DNA of 64,000 bases from Vibrio tubiashii ATCC 19109 (GTDB taxonomy: Bacteria; Pseudomonadota; Gammaproteobacteria; Enterobacterales; Vibrionaceae), in assembly GCF_000772105.1 (NCBI RefSeq), contig NZ_CP009356.1:186001-250000 (forward strand), written 5' to 3'. Position 1 is the first letter of the stretch; each line of letters starts with the position of its first letter. The notes under the pieces were generated by a model, which had not been told where the DNA came from, made no database searches, and was given only the letters and a program-made list of their open reading frames with translations. The translations under genes and the position numbers were made by a program. Below are positions 16,312-25,299 of this stretch, in pieces.

Positions 16312-18309
16312 TTAATTTCCGGGTCCAAACCCTGCAATACAGTCAATAAAGTCTTTCAGGCTGACTTCATTACCGGTTAGATAATCGGTCACGATCGTAC
16401 ATTGATTGCCGACCGAACTGGTTACCGAGGTGTCACTGCCTCCAAGCGCTGAGCCGCCAAAATAATCAAAGTTACTCACTGAGTTTTCAACGTTTGGTAG
16501 CTTGCCATTAAAGCCAAAGCTCTTGCGCAACTTGTTGGCCGATTCTTTGGTGTACACAAAGACCTTGCCCGTGTCGGTCATCCCCGGTTTGTCATAACCC
16601 GGCGCAGAAAAGACCATCTGAATCGTTGGATCTTGAGCATCCAACGCGGTTACTGCCGCTAGGTTAGTTCCGAACACATCGCCGGCATGGACACTTGGCG
16701 CTTTCACATATTTAAAGAAGCTGTACGCCACTTTGGTGTTGGCGTAATTGTTGTCGTTGTAGACGTAAGCCGCCCCCGCATCCTGAGCCTGGTTGTTGGT
16801 CAAACCGGGGTTTTGGCATGGGGCTTTGTTGTTTGTGCCATCCACATGCGTGCCGCAGTTATCTTCACCAGGAGCCCCAATCATCAGCCCGCCAACACTG
16901 TCGATAAACAAGTTGGCGCCGAACTGATCGTTCGCGTCAGGGTTTGGCGCTTTGATGTAAGCCACTTCCTTCAAATTGGCATTGTTGTCATCGTAAGCAA
17001 ACACATAAACCGCGCCTGACTTGCCAATCCGGTTGTCCAATTTGACGTTACTATTAAGCGGCGAGTTACCACAAACACTTTCACCATTGATCTTCTTATT
17101 AGGATTCGGTAGCGCCCCATCAATCCCTGCTGAGCAACCAGACTCTCCCGGCGCTCCAATCACGATTTTGTTGTCTTGATGATCAAACGACAGGGCACTG
17201 CCAAACAAATCTCCCGCGTCGGTGTTTGAGGCTTTAATGTACTCTTTCAGCACCCATTGACCATTCTCGCGCGCATAGTGGTACACCGCCCCAGAATCCC
17301 TGGCAGAGTTATCCCACAGGCTTGGATTAGGGTTTGTTCCACACACGGAGCCATAACCAAGGCGTTGATTTGCGTTCGCCCCCTGACCACCCACACCGGT
17401 ACCGCAGTTATCTTCACCCGGGGTCCCTACTAGCAGTTGATCCCCATCCGAGTCCAGTGCCAAGGCAGAGCCAAACATATCGCCAGGATCGGTGTTTGGC
17501 GCTTTTAGGTACGCGTCCAACACCCAAGTGTTGTTGCGTTTTTTATAGATATACACCGCCCCAGAATCTCGGGCACTGTTGTCATCCATACCTGGGTGTA
17601 CGTATTGGCCGCAGACTGAGTGCCCACCCAGGCGCTGATTTGGATTAACGCCCGTGCCGCCGACACCGATGCCGCAATTGTCTTCACCTGTCGCGGCAAT
17701 CGCGATGGTCTTGCCATCACCACTGATGTGGACCACCCCACCAAAGTTATCCCAAAGGCTGGGGTTAGGCGCTTTGATGTAAGTAGTAAAATCAAGCAAC
17801 TTATGTCCTGCACTTGTTTCAAACTGATTGTTGCTCGCAAACTGCCCCTGCCCTTCGAATACATAGGCCGCGCCAATGGAGACAGAATCTAATGGATTGC
17901 CAGAATCTGCGTTACTCTCCATTCCATACGAAAAGCAAGTAACTCGGCTGTTGGTGCCAATGAGGTTGGCGTGTTTGGTCGCCCCAACATTGGCCCCACA
18001 GCCCGACTCACCTGGCGCACCGACCAGCAAGACTTGATTGTTCCCAGATAGAATGGCGGCTTCACCAAATTTATCCGAGCTTTCCGCGTTAGGCGCTTTA
18101 ATGAGCGCGGTACCCAGTTGCCCTTGTAGAGTTTTCCATTTGAGGTACACCGCACCAGAGTTAGGCGCAGAATCGGATCCTGGTTGTGAGGCTAAGCTAT
18201 CTTCATACGGCGCCCCGACCACAATAGGCGCGAAGCTTGCCTCCGCCGCAAACGGGGCCGACATATAGCCAGCAATCGATAGGTAAATCATGGATCTTAA
18301 AACATTCAT
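16312..18309 (-). CDS. Secreted FG-GAP beta-propeller protein
   Basis: 665 aa. A signal peptide (MNVLRSMIYLSIAGYMSAPF) is followed by about seven FG-GAP repeats of the integrin-alpha type. Each has an FG start and an (A/T)PGED-like turn: FGEAAILSGNNQ...GAPGES, FGGVVHISGDGK, FGSALALDSDGDQ...GTPGED, FGSALSFDHQDNK...GAPGES, FGANLFIDSVGG...GAPGED, FGTNLAAV...SAPGYD. Between repeats are Cys-containing loops (DNCGTGVGGQGANANQRLG). Such propellers are exported, bind calcium and often act in surface adhesion or carbohydrate binding. The gene is monocistronic, with a clear terminator and a possible Fur box about 95 bases upstream. The partner and substrate are unknown. Confidence 0.88.
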   Translation of the reverse strand: MNVLRSMIYLSIAGYMSAPFAAEASFAPIVVGAPYEDSLASQPGSDSAPNSGAVYLKWKTLQGQLGTALIKAPNAESSDKFGEAAILSGNNQVLLVGAPGESGCGANVGATKHANLIGTNSRVTCFSYGMESNADSGNPLDSVSIGAAYVFEGQGQFASNNQFETSAGHKLLDFTTYIKAPNPSLWDNFGGVVHISGDGKTIAIAATGEDNCGIGVGGTGVNPNQRLGGHSVCGQYVHPGMDDNSARDSGAVYIYKKRNNTWVLDAYLKAPNTDPGDMFGSALALDSDGDQLLVGTPGEDNCGTGVGGQGANANQRLGYGSVCGTNPNPSLWDNSARDSGAVYHYARENGQWVLKEYIKASNTDAGDLFGSALSFDHQDNKIVIGAPGESGCSAGIDGALPNPNKKINGESVCGNSPLNSNVKLDNRIGKSGAVYVFAYDDNNANLKEVAYIKAPNPDANDQFGANLFIDSVGGLMIGAPGEDNCGTHVDGTNNKAPCQNPGLTNNQAQDAGAAYVYNDNNYANTKVAYSFFKYVKAPSVHAGDVFGTNLAAVTALDAQDPTIQMVFSAPGYDKPGMTDTGKVFVYTKESANKLRKSFGFNGKLPNVENSVSNFDYFGGSALGGSDTSVTSSVGNQCTIVTDYLTGNEVSLKDFIDCIAGFGPGN

Positions 18310-18857
18310 AATTTCACTCCAGACTTCTTTCTATGTTAGGTGTAGTTATTCCTTGTTAGAGCATGAATAACGATGTGCGCACCTTTAATAACCCAACCAA
18401 CTTGTTGACAATAATCATTATTATTTAGACTTATTAGGAACAATATGGGTTAAAAACCCGAACACAGTTTTGGTTATTATTTGTGCAATCGAGATGCTAC
18501 TAATTGACTATTTATTGCTCAATATGAAACGCGCGAGATGTCGGCAATCGGATGGGCATTGTGCGGAATCGCAGTGGATTTGATGGAGAATGGACACCTT
18601 AATGATAAAGTTAATATTTCACTATTCTTCACTTTCGTAGAGAAAACATTCGCGTTTTACTGCGATATACAGCGAACTCATCGCAAAAAGGCGGCTTTGA
18701 TAAGTCGATCTGGCTCCCAATGCCCAGCCCCATTATGGATGCAACAATCAATAGATATAAGCCATCTTCGCTTCCTGACAGACGCATTCGCTCGACCAAA
18801 GTCACAAACCTGGCGCATGTACTAGGTGGCGATGATGAAACGAGCTGAGACTCCGAT
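18310..18857. other. Intergenic stretch with promoter region of the FG-GAP gene
   Basis: No gene is supported in this ~550-base stretch. It contains the FG-GAP promoter side, including the Fur-like site at 18404-18422. A 95-codon + strand frame (18538-18825) lacks a ribosome site and any recognisable feature. Confidence 0.5.
18404..18422. promoter_or_regulatory. Possible Fur box upstream of the FG-GAP gene
   Basis: GTTGACAATAATCATTATT agrees with the 19-base Fur consensus GATAATGATAATCATTATC at 14 of 19 positions, with the second half strongest. It lies about 95 bases upstream of the FG-GAP start. If real, it would make this secreted protein iron-repressed. Confidence 0.45.
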
Positions 18858-18888
18858 CAAAAAAGCCAGCGTTGTCACACTGGCTTTG
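18858..18888 (-). terminator. Rho-independent terminator of the SIMPL gene
   Basis: The stem AAAGCCAG / CTGGCTTT, with a ten-base loop, is followed on the - strand by a run of six T. It lies 23 bases after the SIMPL stop. Confidence 0.8.
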
Positions 18889-18910
18889 AAGTCTGTTCAA
18901 ACGAAAAACG

Positions 18911-19630
18911 TTAGTCCGAGAGGTAGTACTGCACGGTAGAGACCACACGAACCTTCTTAATGTAAGGCGTATTGCTGTCACGATCATAGATCGAAAACTG
19001 CCCTTGTGTAGCGCGCTTAATTTTCCCCAGTGAGCTCTGAGAATCTTTAGCGAATTTAGCCGCAACTTCACGGGCGTTTTTGGTCGCTTCTTCAATCATA
19101 TCTGGTTTGATGTCATTCAACTGCGTGAAACTGTAGTTGGCCCGGTTTGAATAGGGATCTTGACTGAGCAATATCCCTTGCTTGCCCAACTCCCCAATTT
19201 CATTGATGGCCGCTCTGACCACATCAACCTTCTGGCTGTAGACCGTGATTGTACGGCTGCCTAAATAGCGATATTCAATATCCTGCTCATTGCCATACTG
19301 CTGCGCTTTACGGTCAATCACCGAAGGCGACGACAATGATACACTCGACTCTTCTAACCCCTTCGCACTCAGGAAATCCAGTACCAACTGGGTTTGCTGG
19401 TCGATGTCCTCAAACATCGCTGACATATCGTTTTTCGCCACCGTAAACTGGATCGGCCAAATCACGGTATCGGCTTGATACTCACGCTCTGACAAACCTT
19501 TTACAGTAACCACTCGCTCGTACGCTTTATACTTTATAGCCGTCTGCTGGATGAAGAACCCTAATACTCCCAGCCCCACGATCAGACATACCCCTAACCA
19601 CAGTGACGACTTATTGGAAACTCGCTCCAT
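18911..19630 (-). CDS. SIMPL-domain (DUF541) membrane-anchored protein
   Basis: 239 aa. One N-terminal membrane anchor (LWLGVCLIVGLGVLGFFIQ) is followed by a periplasmic SIMPL domain: VVTVKGLSEREYQADTVIWP, SVSLSSPSVIDRKA, YLGSRTITVYSQKVDVVRAA, and the end IKKVRVVSTVQYYLSD. SIMPL proteins (YggE and relatives) form ring-like oligomers and are linked to oxidative-stress tolerance or outer-membrane complexes, but the molecular role is unclear. It is monocistronic with AGGAGGGGGA before the ATG and its own terminator. Length is normal for the family. Confidence 0.9.
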   Translation of the reverse strand: MERVSNKSSLWLGVCLIVGLGVLGFFIQQTAIKYKAYERVVTVKGLSEREYQADTVIWPIQFTVAKNDMSAMFEDIDQQTQLVLDFLSAKGLEESSVSLSSPSVIDRKAQQYGNEQDIEYRYLGSRTITVYSQKVDVVRAAINEIGELGKQGILLSQDPYSNRANYSFTQLNDIKPDMIEEATKNAREVAAKFAKDSQSSLGKIKRATQGQFSIYDRDSNTPYIKKVRVVSTVQYYLSD

Positions 19631-19919
19631 TCCCCCTCCTTACTGCACCAAAGAAAACATATAGATTGATTATCTTAGCCAACTAATGTCAATAAAATAG
19701 CCACAAAAGGCTAAAATTTGCCTCGCTATAAAAAAGACGGCATCAAAGCAGACCTGAGACAAAAGACAACACGCTCAGTTGTTACCAATTATTTTTTAAA
19801 CTCATATTTGGACAAAAACGAGCTAAAGACTTTACTCTAGATCGAATGGTTTGGATTAGTAAAAGTAAGTGTGAACCACATGTATCTATCAATTCAATTA
19901 ATATGGCTGGTTGGTTGAA

Positions 19920-20426
19920 TCAAGTTGAGGTAGTTTCAGGACTTCCGAGTTTCTCTTGGGGTTGTACGCTAACTTCAGAAGTAACTTGCTTTATTATGGC
20001 CTTCAGCTCTTCGTTCCATTCTGAACGATTAGCTGTCTTCGATTTTTTAAGATACCAAGCATGCCGTTCTAACTGAGACTTTATCGAAATCTGCCATTGC
20101 TCATCAGACTTATCAGTTTCTAATATTTGCTCAAATGCGAAAAGCATTTGAGATACAAACCACGGATATTCAGGAGTGGTTTGACCATTTTGTATTATTT
20201 CAGATTGGTTCCCATAAGCCAGAGCTGAATTATCAAAGCACAATTTCAGGTACTCATGGTAAGTCGCGTAGGCAGTAGCTCTACGAGACTCTTTGCGACC
20301 AGAAAGTAATTGTTTGATAGAAAATACTAGAGCAATACTTGCGATTACCATCATAACAATGTCAGCTCTGTCGTTCCAAAAATCAAAGGTAAGTAATCGA
20401 GCTGCATTGGTATCTAAACAAATCAT
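19920..20426 (-). CDS. drt1b: DRT type 1 small membrane partner
   Basis: 168 aa. One N-terminal membrane segment (IVMMVIASIALVFSIKQLL, about residues 23-42) precedes a cytoplasmic helical domain (ATAYATYHEYLKLCFDN, WYLKKSKTANRSEWNEEL). Its start overlaps the stop of the reverse transcriptase-nitrilase gene by four bases, so the two are translationally coupled. Type 1 defence-associated reverse transcriptases are described as a two-gene system, an RT-nitrilase plus a small membrane protein, and this gene fits the second slot. The assignment rests on that arrangement. How it acts is unknown; membrane-level toxicity is a common guess. Confidence 0.75.
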   Translation of the reverse strand: MICLDTNAARLLTFDFWNDRADIVMMVIASIALVFSIKQLLSGRKESRRATAYATYHEYLKLCFDNSALAYGNQSEIIQNGQTTPEYPWFVSQMLFAFEQILETDKSDEQWQISIKSQLERHAWYLKKSKTANRSEWNEELKAIIKQVTSEVSVQPQEKLGSPETTST

Positions 20427-23400
20427 ATAGTGTTTCCTGCTGGTGGAGTTTTGACTTTTTTATTTGACTTCATAGAATGTCCACATTTTCTGAAATCAAA
20501 CATATTCATCTCGAACGTAGATATTGATACTTGGTGGGAGCCATGTGTATGAGTAATTAACTTATGGTACCTCTCTTTATAAGGTGCTTTGGCGACCGAA
20601 CCTCCGAACTCTCCACTGTTAACAAGAATCACGTGTTGATACATATGATAAAAAAGGGCATCAACCATATTATCAAAAGTAGCAATATCTTTATTCATTG
20701 CCGAGATTATGTAAGCGTGAGATTTGTCTTTGAGGTCTGCATTAAGCTTAATGTCGGTAGCGTCATAGCAGATTGATCCTGTGAGCTTAAACCCCTCTTG
20801 GTCTTTAAAATCAGGATGAATTAACTCAACAATTAATTGGTAAGGTCGCCAAGGAGTAATATGACTCTTTTCTCCTGTGGTCATATTCCACTTTCCTTGT
20901 AATCGTTTGATGAATCTTCGACCAGAGGATTTTTGGTTAGGAATAATCCATATAGCGGCATTATTAAGTTCACGAGTATTTTGGATATGACTAAAACCAA
21001 TTCCAGCAAAGATAATCGCCCCTGTTTTATCAGAGAGCCTTTCTAAAATGTCCAAATCATCAGGCGATACTGCCAACTCAGGCCAAACAATTAAGTCTAC
21101 TTTGCCTTTTAAGGTGGGCTTTTCGTTTGCACTGTCTACACTAGCAATGTTATGAAGTAGCAATTCAGTTACTGATGCTAAGTGTCTTCGATGCTTTGCT
21201 CGATAATGAGGTGTATTTAGTAACCAACCTTCAGCATCGAAATCATGTTCTAAAGGAAGTAAGGGTTGGATCATTGCAACGTTAAGGTTTGTTTTGTTAT
21301 TGCCCCAGCCCAAGCTAACTTTTTCAACATAGGTTGGAGTCTTAGACAGCTTACAAAAACCTTTTGACTGCTCAGCTAACCTCTTAGATACACAGTGCTC
21401 TAATTCCTCCAAGTTCCAAGTCGAAGGCCACTCATAACCATTGCTCGAATTATCTACACCAGGCCATTGCAGCAACTTAAATAAAAGAGACGAAAGCCAA
21501 TTACTCATTGCAGACTTACTGTCACCAAATGCTTCTGGAGCATGCATCATCCCAACCTGACGCTTGAGCATATTAGACTTTATCCCCCTGTAACTAGGGC
21601 GTTTTTTTATGTTTTCACTAACTAAATTACGACTCCAATCTAGCGAACTAAGCAAACAACTTCTTACAAACATTCCTACAATATACAGCGGCTTATGTGC
21701 ATCTGTTAGCCAATCAGGGCAAGTATGAAAAAATGCCTCTTGCTCTAACAGCTTAATATTTATTGATAGGCTACAGGATGAATCCAAACTAATCAGGTTA
21801 TCCCAGTCTGAACAATTGATTGTCGTATTAGCAATATCAATTGGACGCTCTAACTTCAGGCTGTTCAAATTCTCAAAAACGGCTTGAAGTAGCTTCAAAA
21901 TCCCATTTTCTTGTTTGAATGGGTTGTCATCTCTTCGAATGACAGAGAGCAATGATAAATCTCTACCATTGTAATCAGGGAGTTTTCCTCCAACTTTAGC
22001 AAAGTCGGTCAGGCCTAGATATTTTGCTAAATTACGAACTGACTTGTGCCAATCTAAATCTTGTTTGATGGCAAAACTATATAGATTCTCAAATAGCTTT
22101 GGGTCTTCAAGTAGGATACGTTCGCATATTCCTAATAGGTTATGTTTGTTTAGCTTTTGAGTTCTCTTGGTTGCAGCTTTGGGTCTATTGAGCTTGTGGA
22201 TAGTATCTAGCGCACTTACAATAGATTTATGGACTTTAGAACTATCTAATGAAATCTGGTTTGTCAGCAGAACTGCTGTAGCGAACTCATCCTCTAACAC
22301 ACTAGTGGTGTGTATATATCTAAAGCCATTAAGTAGCTGTGTCATTAGGTTAAATAAAGGCTTATTCTTTATAGTAACCTCTAGAGCTGACTCATTACGA
22401 ATTAAGCAAAAGAAGATTGCCTGTTCAGAGAGCGCATCATGCACATTTTCTAGATTCGGTAATAGAGAAGTTGCGTAATTACTTAGGTATTCGAAGTATG
22501 CTTCTGGATCAGAATGAGCGGGAAACGCCCATCTATCTTTTGTGTGTATGGCAGATGCCGAATGACGGAGTACTTCACTTAAACAGTATTCTGCGAATAA
22601 TACTAACTCTGGTTTTTCAGACTCACGCAGTTTATTTAGATTATGCAATATCGGCCGTAACAGGCTCACATGTGGAAAAAGCTCTAAACCTTTTTTCATC
22701 AACAGAACTAATGAAGGATCCTTAGTCCATCTATGCACTAACTTGCGAGCCATTCGTTCTTGAAGATAATCCCAACTACCTGATATAGGCTGCCCGTCCT
22801 CGTTGACATCTTGAGCAATCATATTCCGTTTTTGACGGAGTAGAGTATGAATCTTGTTAGCAGTAAAACGTAAAAGGGAGTCTTTTCTTACATCATTAAA
22901 GGTTTTATCGATAAAGGCCAATTCAGCCGTAAGATCAAATTTAATATTATCTCGGTCAACGCTATCTATTTCTAAATTGTCAGATAGTTCGACTAACCCT
23001 TCTAGATGCCCAAGTTGCTCATCGATCTCATGAAGGGGTAATGGACCGCTTACTTTACTCTGTATATCTGCCAGTTTGGCTGAAATGGCACCTTCTTTCG
23101 AACTAAAGACTTTAACTTTTGTTTTTGTTTCTTGAAGATTTAGGTTTATTCCTAACTTAGCCGTAATTGTCTTAAACTCTTCAGTGATCAGATTTGCTAA
23201 GTATTTTTCATTTTCAGGCTTTTTCTTTGCTTTAACAATTAATCGTAGATCATCTACGTATCTGCATGCATCTACTAGAATCACCTCATTATCACTAGAG
23301 AAATGCTCACCTATTAGTTTAAATATTTTCTCATCAAATTTAAGCATGTATAGATTTGCAAAGAAACCGCCAGCAACCAAGCCTTGCGGAATTCCCATAC

Positions 23401-24289
23401 GATTTCTTAGCTTGGGGATATCTTCGTTTCTGCAAACTCTTGCGTAGAGCTGCTTCGATTTTTTCGTCCACTTCCAATCTAAAAACCGGTCTAAAACGTG
23501 TTGAACATAGTCATCAGGCTTAGCTCCTGTCATTTCTTGCACCAGTTCAGATATATTTTCCAAGAGTTTAGCTCGATTAATTGAGTCATAGAACTTGGCA
23601 AAATCTAAATGAACTTCATAAATCCGTTCTTCATTAGTTTTTATTTTATTTGCTTCTCGCCCAAAATAAATTGGTCTAGCCAAAAACTGCTGATAATCTT
23701 GGAAGTATTTACTATAAGTATTGCTATTACCCCATGAATATGTAGCTTCATGGTCATCACTGTATGTGCAGTGAAGTCTGTTTCCGTAATTGATTACTTT
23801 GTTATCGTGAACTTTCTTGAGAACAGTAGAGGGATCACCTTGTTTCGTCTCTACATTGCTAGCAAGTAGCATCATAAGAGCAGTAAAAAGCGTTTGATCA
23901 TCAATTGAAACATGAGCTAAAGGACGCAATGGTTGTATAGGTGATATGAAGCCTTCAACTTTAGGAGTTATCGCTTTAGGTTCCCATTTAATAGCATTGT
24001 TAGCAGGACTCTCCGCAGAAGGCGGTATAAACGTCCATGGATGAGACTTTGGGGCGGGAATAAGCTGAAGTGGTGATAGTCTCAGAACTTTCTTATCGAT
24101 TGCGGTAGTTAATGCCTTGATTCTACTTTCGAGCTCCAAAGCAGACATGTCTAAGTCAAGGTAGTCAACGTACCAATTGACACCTCTAATGTGCTGATGT
24201 GATTTTTTCCATGCGTTTAGAAGAACAACCTCATCAATCAGAAAATCTTTTGTTGGTAATAGTTTTTTGTATTTGTTCTTGAGTAACAT
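20423..24289 (-). CDS. drt1a: Defence reverse transcriptase-nitrilase, DRT type 1 (UG1)
   Basis: 1288 aa. The N-terminal third is a reverse transcriptase of the group II/UG class: VHLDFAKFYDSI (motif with the first catalytic Asp), RMGIPQGLVAGGFFANLYM, and the active site CRYVDDLRLIV near residue 345. A long helical region (about 450-1000) follows. The C-terminus (from ~1003) is a carbon-nitrogen hydrolase with a complete Glu-Lys-Cys set: VWPELA near 1070, RFIKRLQGKW, and GSICYDATDI near 1172. This RT-plus-nitrilase fusion is the hallmark of DRT type 1 anti-phage systems. The gene is AT-rich compared with the flanks, consistent with transfer. It is followed by the small membrane partner; no non-coding RNA partner is evident upstream. 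Confidence 0.92.
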   Translation of the reverse strand: MLLKNKYKKLLPTKDFLIDEVVLLNAWKKSHQHIRGVNWYVDYLDLDMSALELESRIKALTTAIDKKVLRLSPLQLIPAPKSHPWTFIPPSAESPANNAIKWEPKAITPKVEGFISPIQPLRPLAHVSIDDQTLFTALMMLLASNVETKQGDPSTVLKKVHDNKVINYGNRLHCTYSDDHEATYSWGNSNTYSKYFQDYQQFLARPIYFGREANKIKTNEERIYEVHLDFAKFYDSINRAKLLENISELVQEMTGAKPDDYVQHVLDRFLDWKWTKKSKQLYARVCRNEDIPKLRNRMGIPQGLVAGGFFANLYMLKFDEKIFKLIGEHFSSDNEVILVDACRYVDDLRLIVKAKKKPENEKYLANLITEEFKTITAKLGINLNLQETKTKVKVFSSKEGAISAKLADIQSKVSGPLPLHEIDEQLGHLEGLVELSDNLEIDSVDRDNIKFDLTAELAFIDKTFNDVRKDSLLRFTANKIHTLLRQKRNMIAQDVNEDGQPISGSWDYLQERMARKLVHRWTKDPSLVLLMKKGLELFPHVSLLRPILHNLNKLRESEKPELVLFAEYCLSEVLRHSASAIHTKDRWAFPAHSDPEAYFEYLSNYATSLLPNLENVHDALSEQAIFFCLIRNESALEVTIKNKPLFNLMTQLLNGFRYIHTTSVLEDEFATAVLLTNQISLDSSKVHKSIVSALDTIHKLNRPKAATKRTQKLNKHNLLGICERILLEDPKLFENLYSFAIKQDLDWHKSVRNLAKYLGLTDFAKVGGKLPDYNGRDLSLLSVIRRDDNPFKQENGILKLLQAVFENLNSLKLERPIDIANTTINCSDWDNLISLDSSCSLSINIKLLEQEAFFHTCPDWLTDAHKPLYIVGMFVRSCLLSSLDWSRNLVSENIKKRPSYRGIKSNMLKRQVGMMHAPEAFGDSKSAMSNWLSSLLFKLLQWPGVDNSSNGYEWPSTWNLEELEHCVSKRLAEQSKGFCKLSKTPTYVEKVSLGWGNNKTNLNVAMIQPLLPLEHDFDAEGWLLNTPHYRAKHRRHLASVTELLLHNIASVDSANEKPTLKGKVDLIVWPELAVSPDDLDILERLSDKTGAIIFAGIGFSHIQNTRELNNAAIWIIPNQKSSGRRFIKRLQGKWNMTTGEKSHITPWRPYQLIVELIHPDFKDQEGFKLTGSICYDATDIKLNADLKDKSHAYIISAMNKDIATFDNMVDALFYHMYQHVILVNSGEFGGSVAKAPYKERYHKLITHTHGSHQVSISTFEMNMFDFRKCGHSMKSNKKVKTPPAGNTI

Positions 24290-24573
24290 ACAGTGACAAT
24301 TATTAGCAGTTGAATAGGAACTTGATGCATATCATATCGCTTTTCCATTATGTAAACGAACATTAAAACCAGCTATCAATGATGTTTTAGTCGTAAAGGA
24401 AAGCTTTTTGCTTACATTAGTTCTGATATGGCAAACCAAGATGAACAGAATGCGAATGAGTTTCAGCGCTAAGTGATAATGAGGCAAAACTGATTTAGGG
24501 CAACCTGTTAGAAGTGGTCGCATCGAGTAAACGAAACTGACAGATTACAATCAGACTAATTCACATATTTGTA

Positions 24574-25299
24574 TTATTTCAGTAACCTCTTAAAATTGTC
24601 CGTAAGTTGTTCCCTAACCTCATGTTCTTCAGCCTCCCACAGTCCACATAAATAGTCGATTACCACTTGAACGTCCGACGGATAACATGGTTTTGAATCC
24701 AACTTGGCAAACGGCCCATCTGACTCTAACAATAACCTATCTTTAGGTATCCATCCTGCGATTCTTTTCCCTCTAGCACTTGAAAGCATAGCTGGACCGA
24801 CAGAGAAAAAACCATTTACGTTAACTACTGTATCTAGCTGCTTTTTTGTTCCCAGAAACCAGTGGAAAATCGGCACTCCAAAGCCTGGATACATGGCCAA
24901 GCAATCGAGCACTTCTTCAACAGCCTCCAGACTATGTATCGTTAGTATTTTGTTAGAGAAGCGCTGGCACAACTTCAAAACTTCAGTAAAAACTTTCTGC
25001 TGGATTGCGAAATGCTCCTTGAATCCCTTGGAGCCATCTAATCCTACTTCTCCGATATAACGGGTGTCAGGAACTAAAGTTTCAAACAGAGCTAACTCAT
25101 GCTCACGTAGATGTGCGACCTGAGGATGAAACCCCAAAGCAGTTTTTACTCGTGGTAAACTTTTGGTTAGTTCTCTCGTCCCTTGCCACGCAGAAGGAAC
25201 CGTAGTTACTGACAATACGTATAATCCACTACTCTCTATATCTTTCAATACCACATCAAAATCAGGATAGAGATCAACGTGACAGTGTAAATCCATCAT
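24574..25299 (-). CDS. qatD: QatD, TatD-like metal-dependent nuclease of the Qat defence system
   Basis: 241 aa. It has the TatD metal-site series in order: MMDLHCHVDLYPD (HxH), ALGFHPQVAHL, RYIGEVGLDGSKG, LTIHSLEAVEEV and LLLESDGPFAKLD. TatD proteins are 3'-5' DNA exonucleases of the amidohydrolase fold. It starts four bases inside the end of qatC and closes the qatABCD operon. The 284 bases between it and the DRT gene hold no gene. Length and motifs are normal, so it should be active. Confidence 0.9.
   Translation of the reverse strand: MMDLHCHVDLYPDFDVVLKDIESSGLYVLSVTTVPSAWQGTRELTKSLPRVKTALGFHPQVAHLREHELALFETLVPDTRYIGEVGLDGSKGFKEHFAIQQKVFTEVLKLCQRFSNKILTIHSLEAVEEVLDCLAMYPGFGVPIFHWFLGTKKQLDTVVNVNGFFSVGPAMLSSARGKRIAGWIPKDRLLLESDGPFAKLDSKPCYPSDVQVVIDYLCGLWEAEEHEVREQLTDNFKRLLK

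Noticed and set aside
24290..24573. Possible non-coding RNA partner upstream of the DRT1 reverse transcriptase
   Set aside because: No conserved stem structure or repeat can be seen by eye, and DRT1 is not known to me to need one; promoter sequence is the simpler reading.
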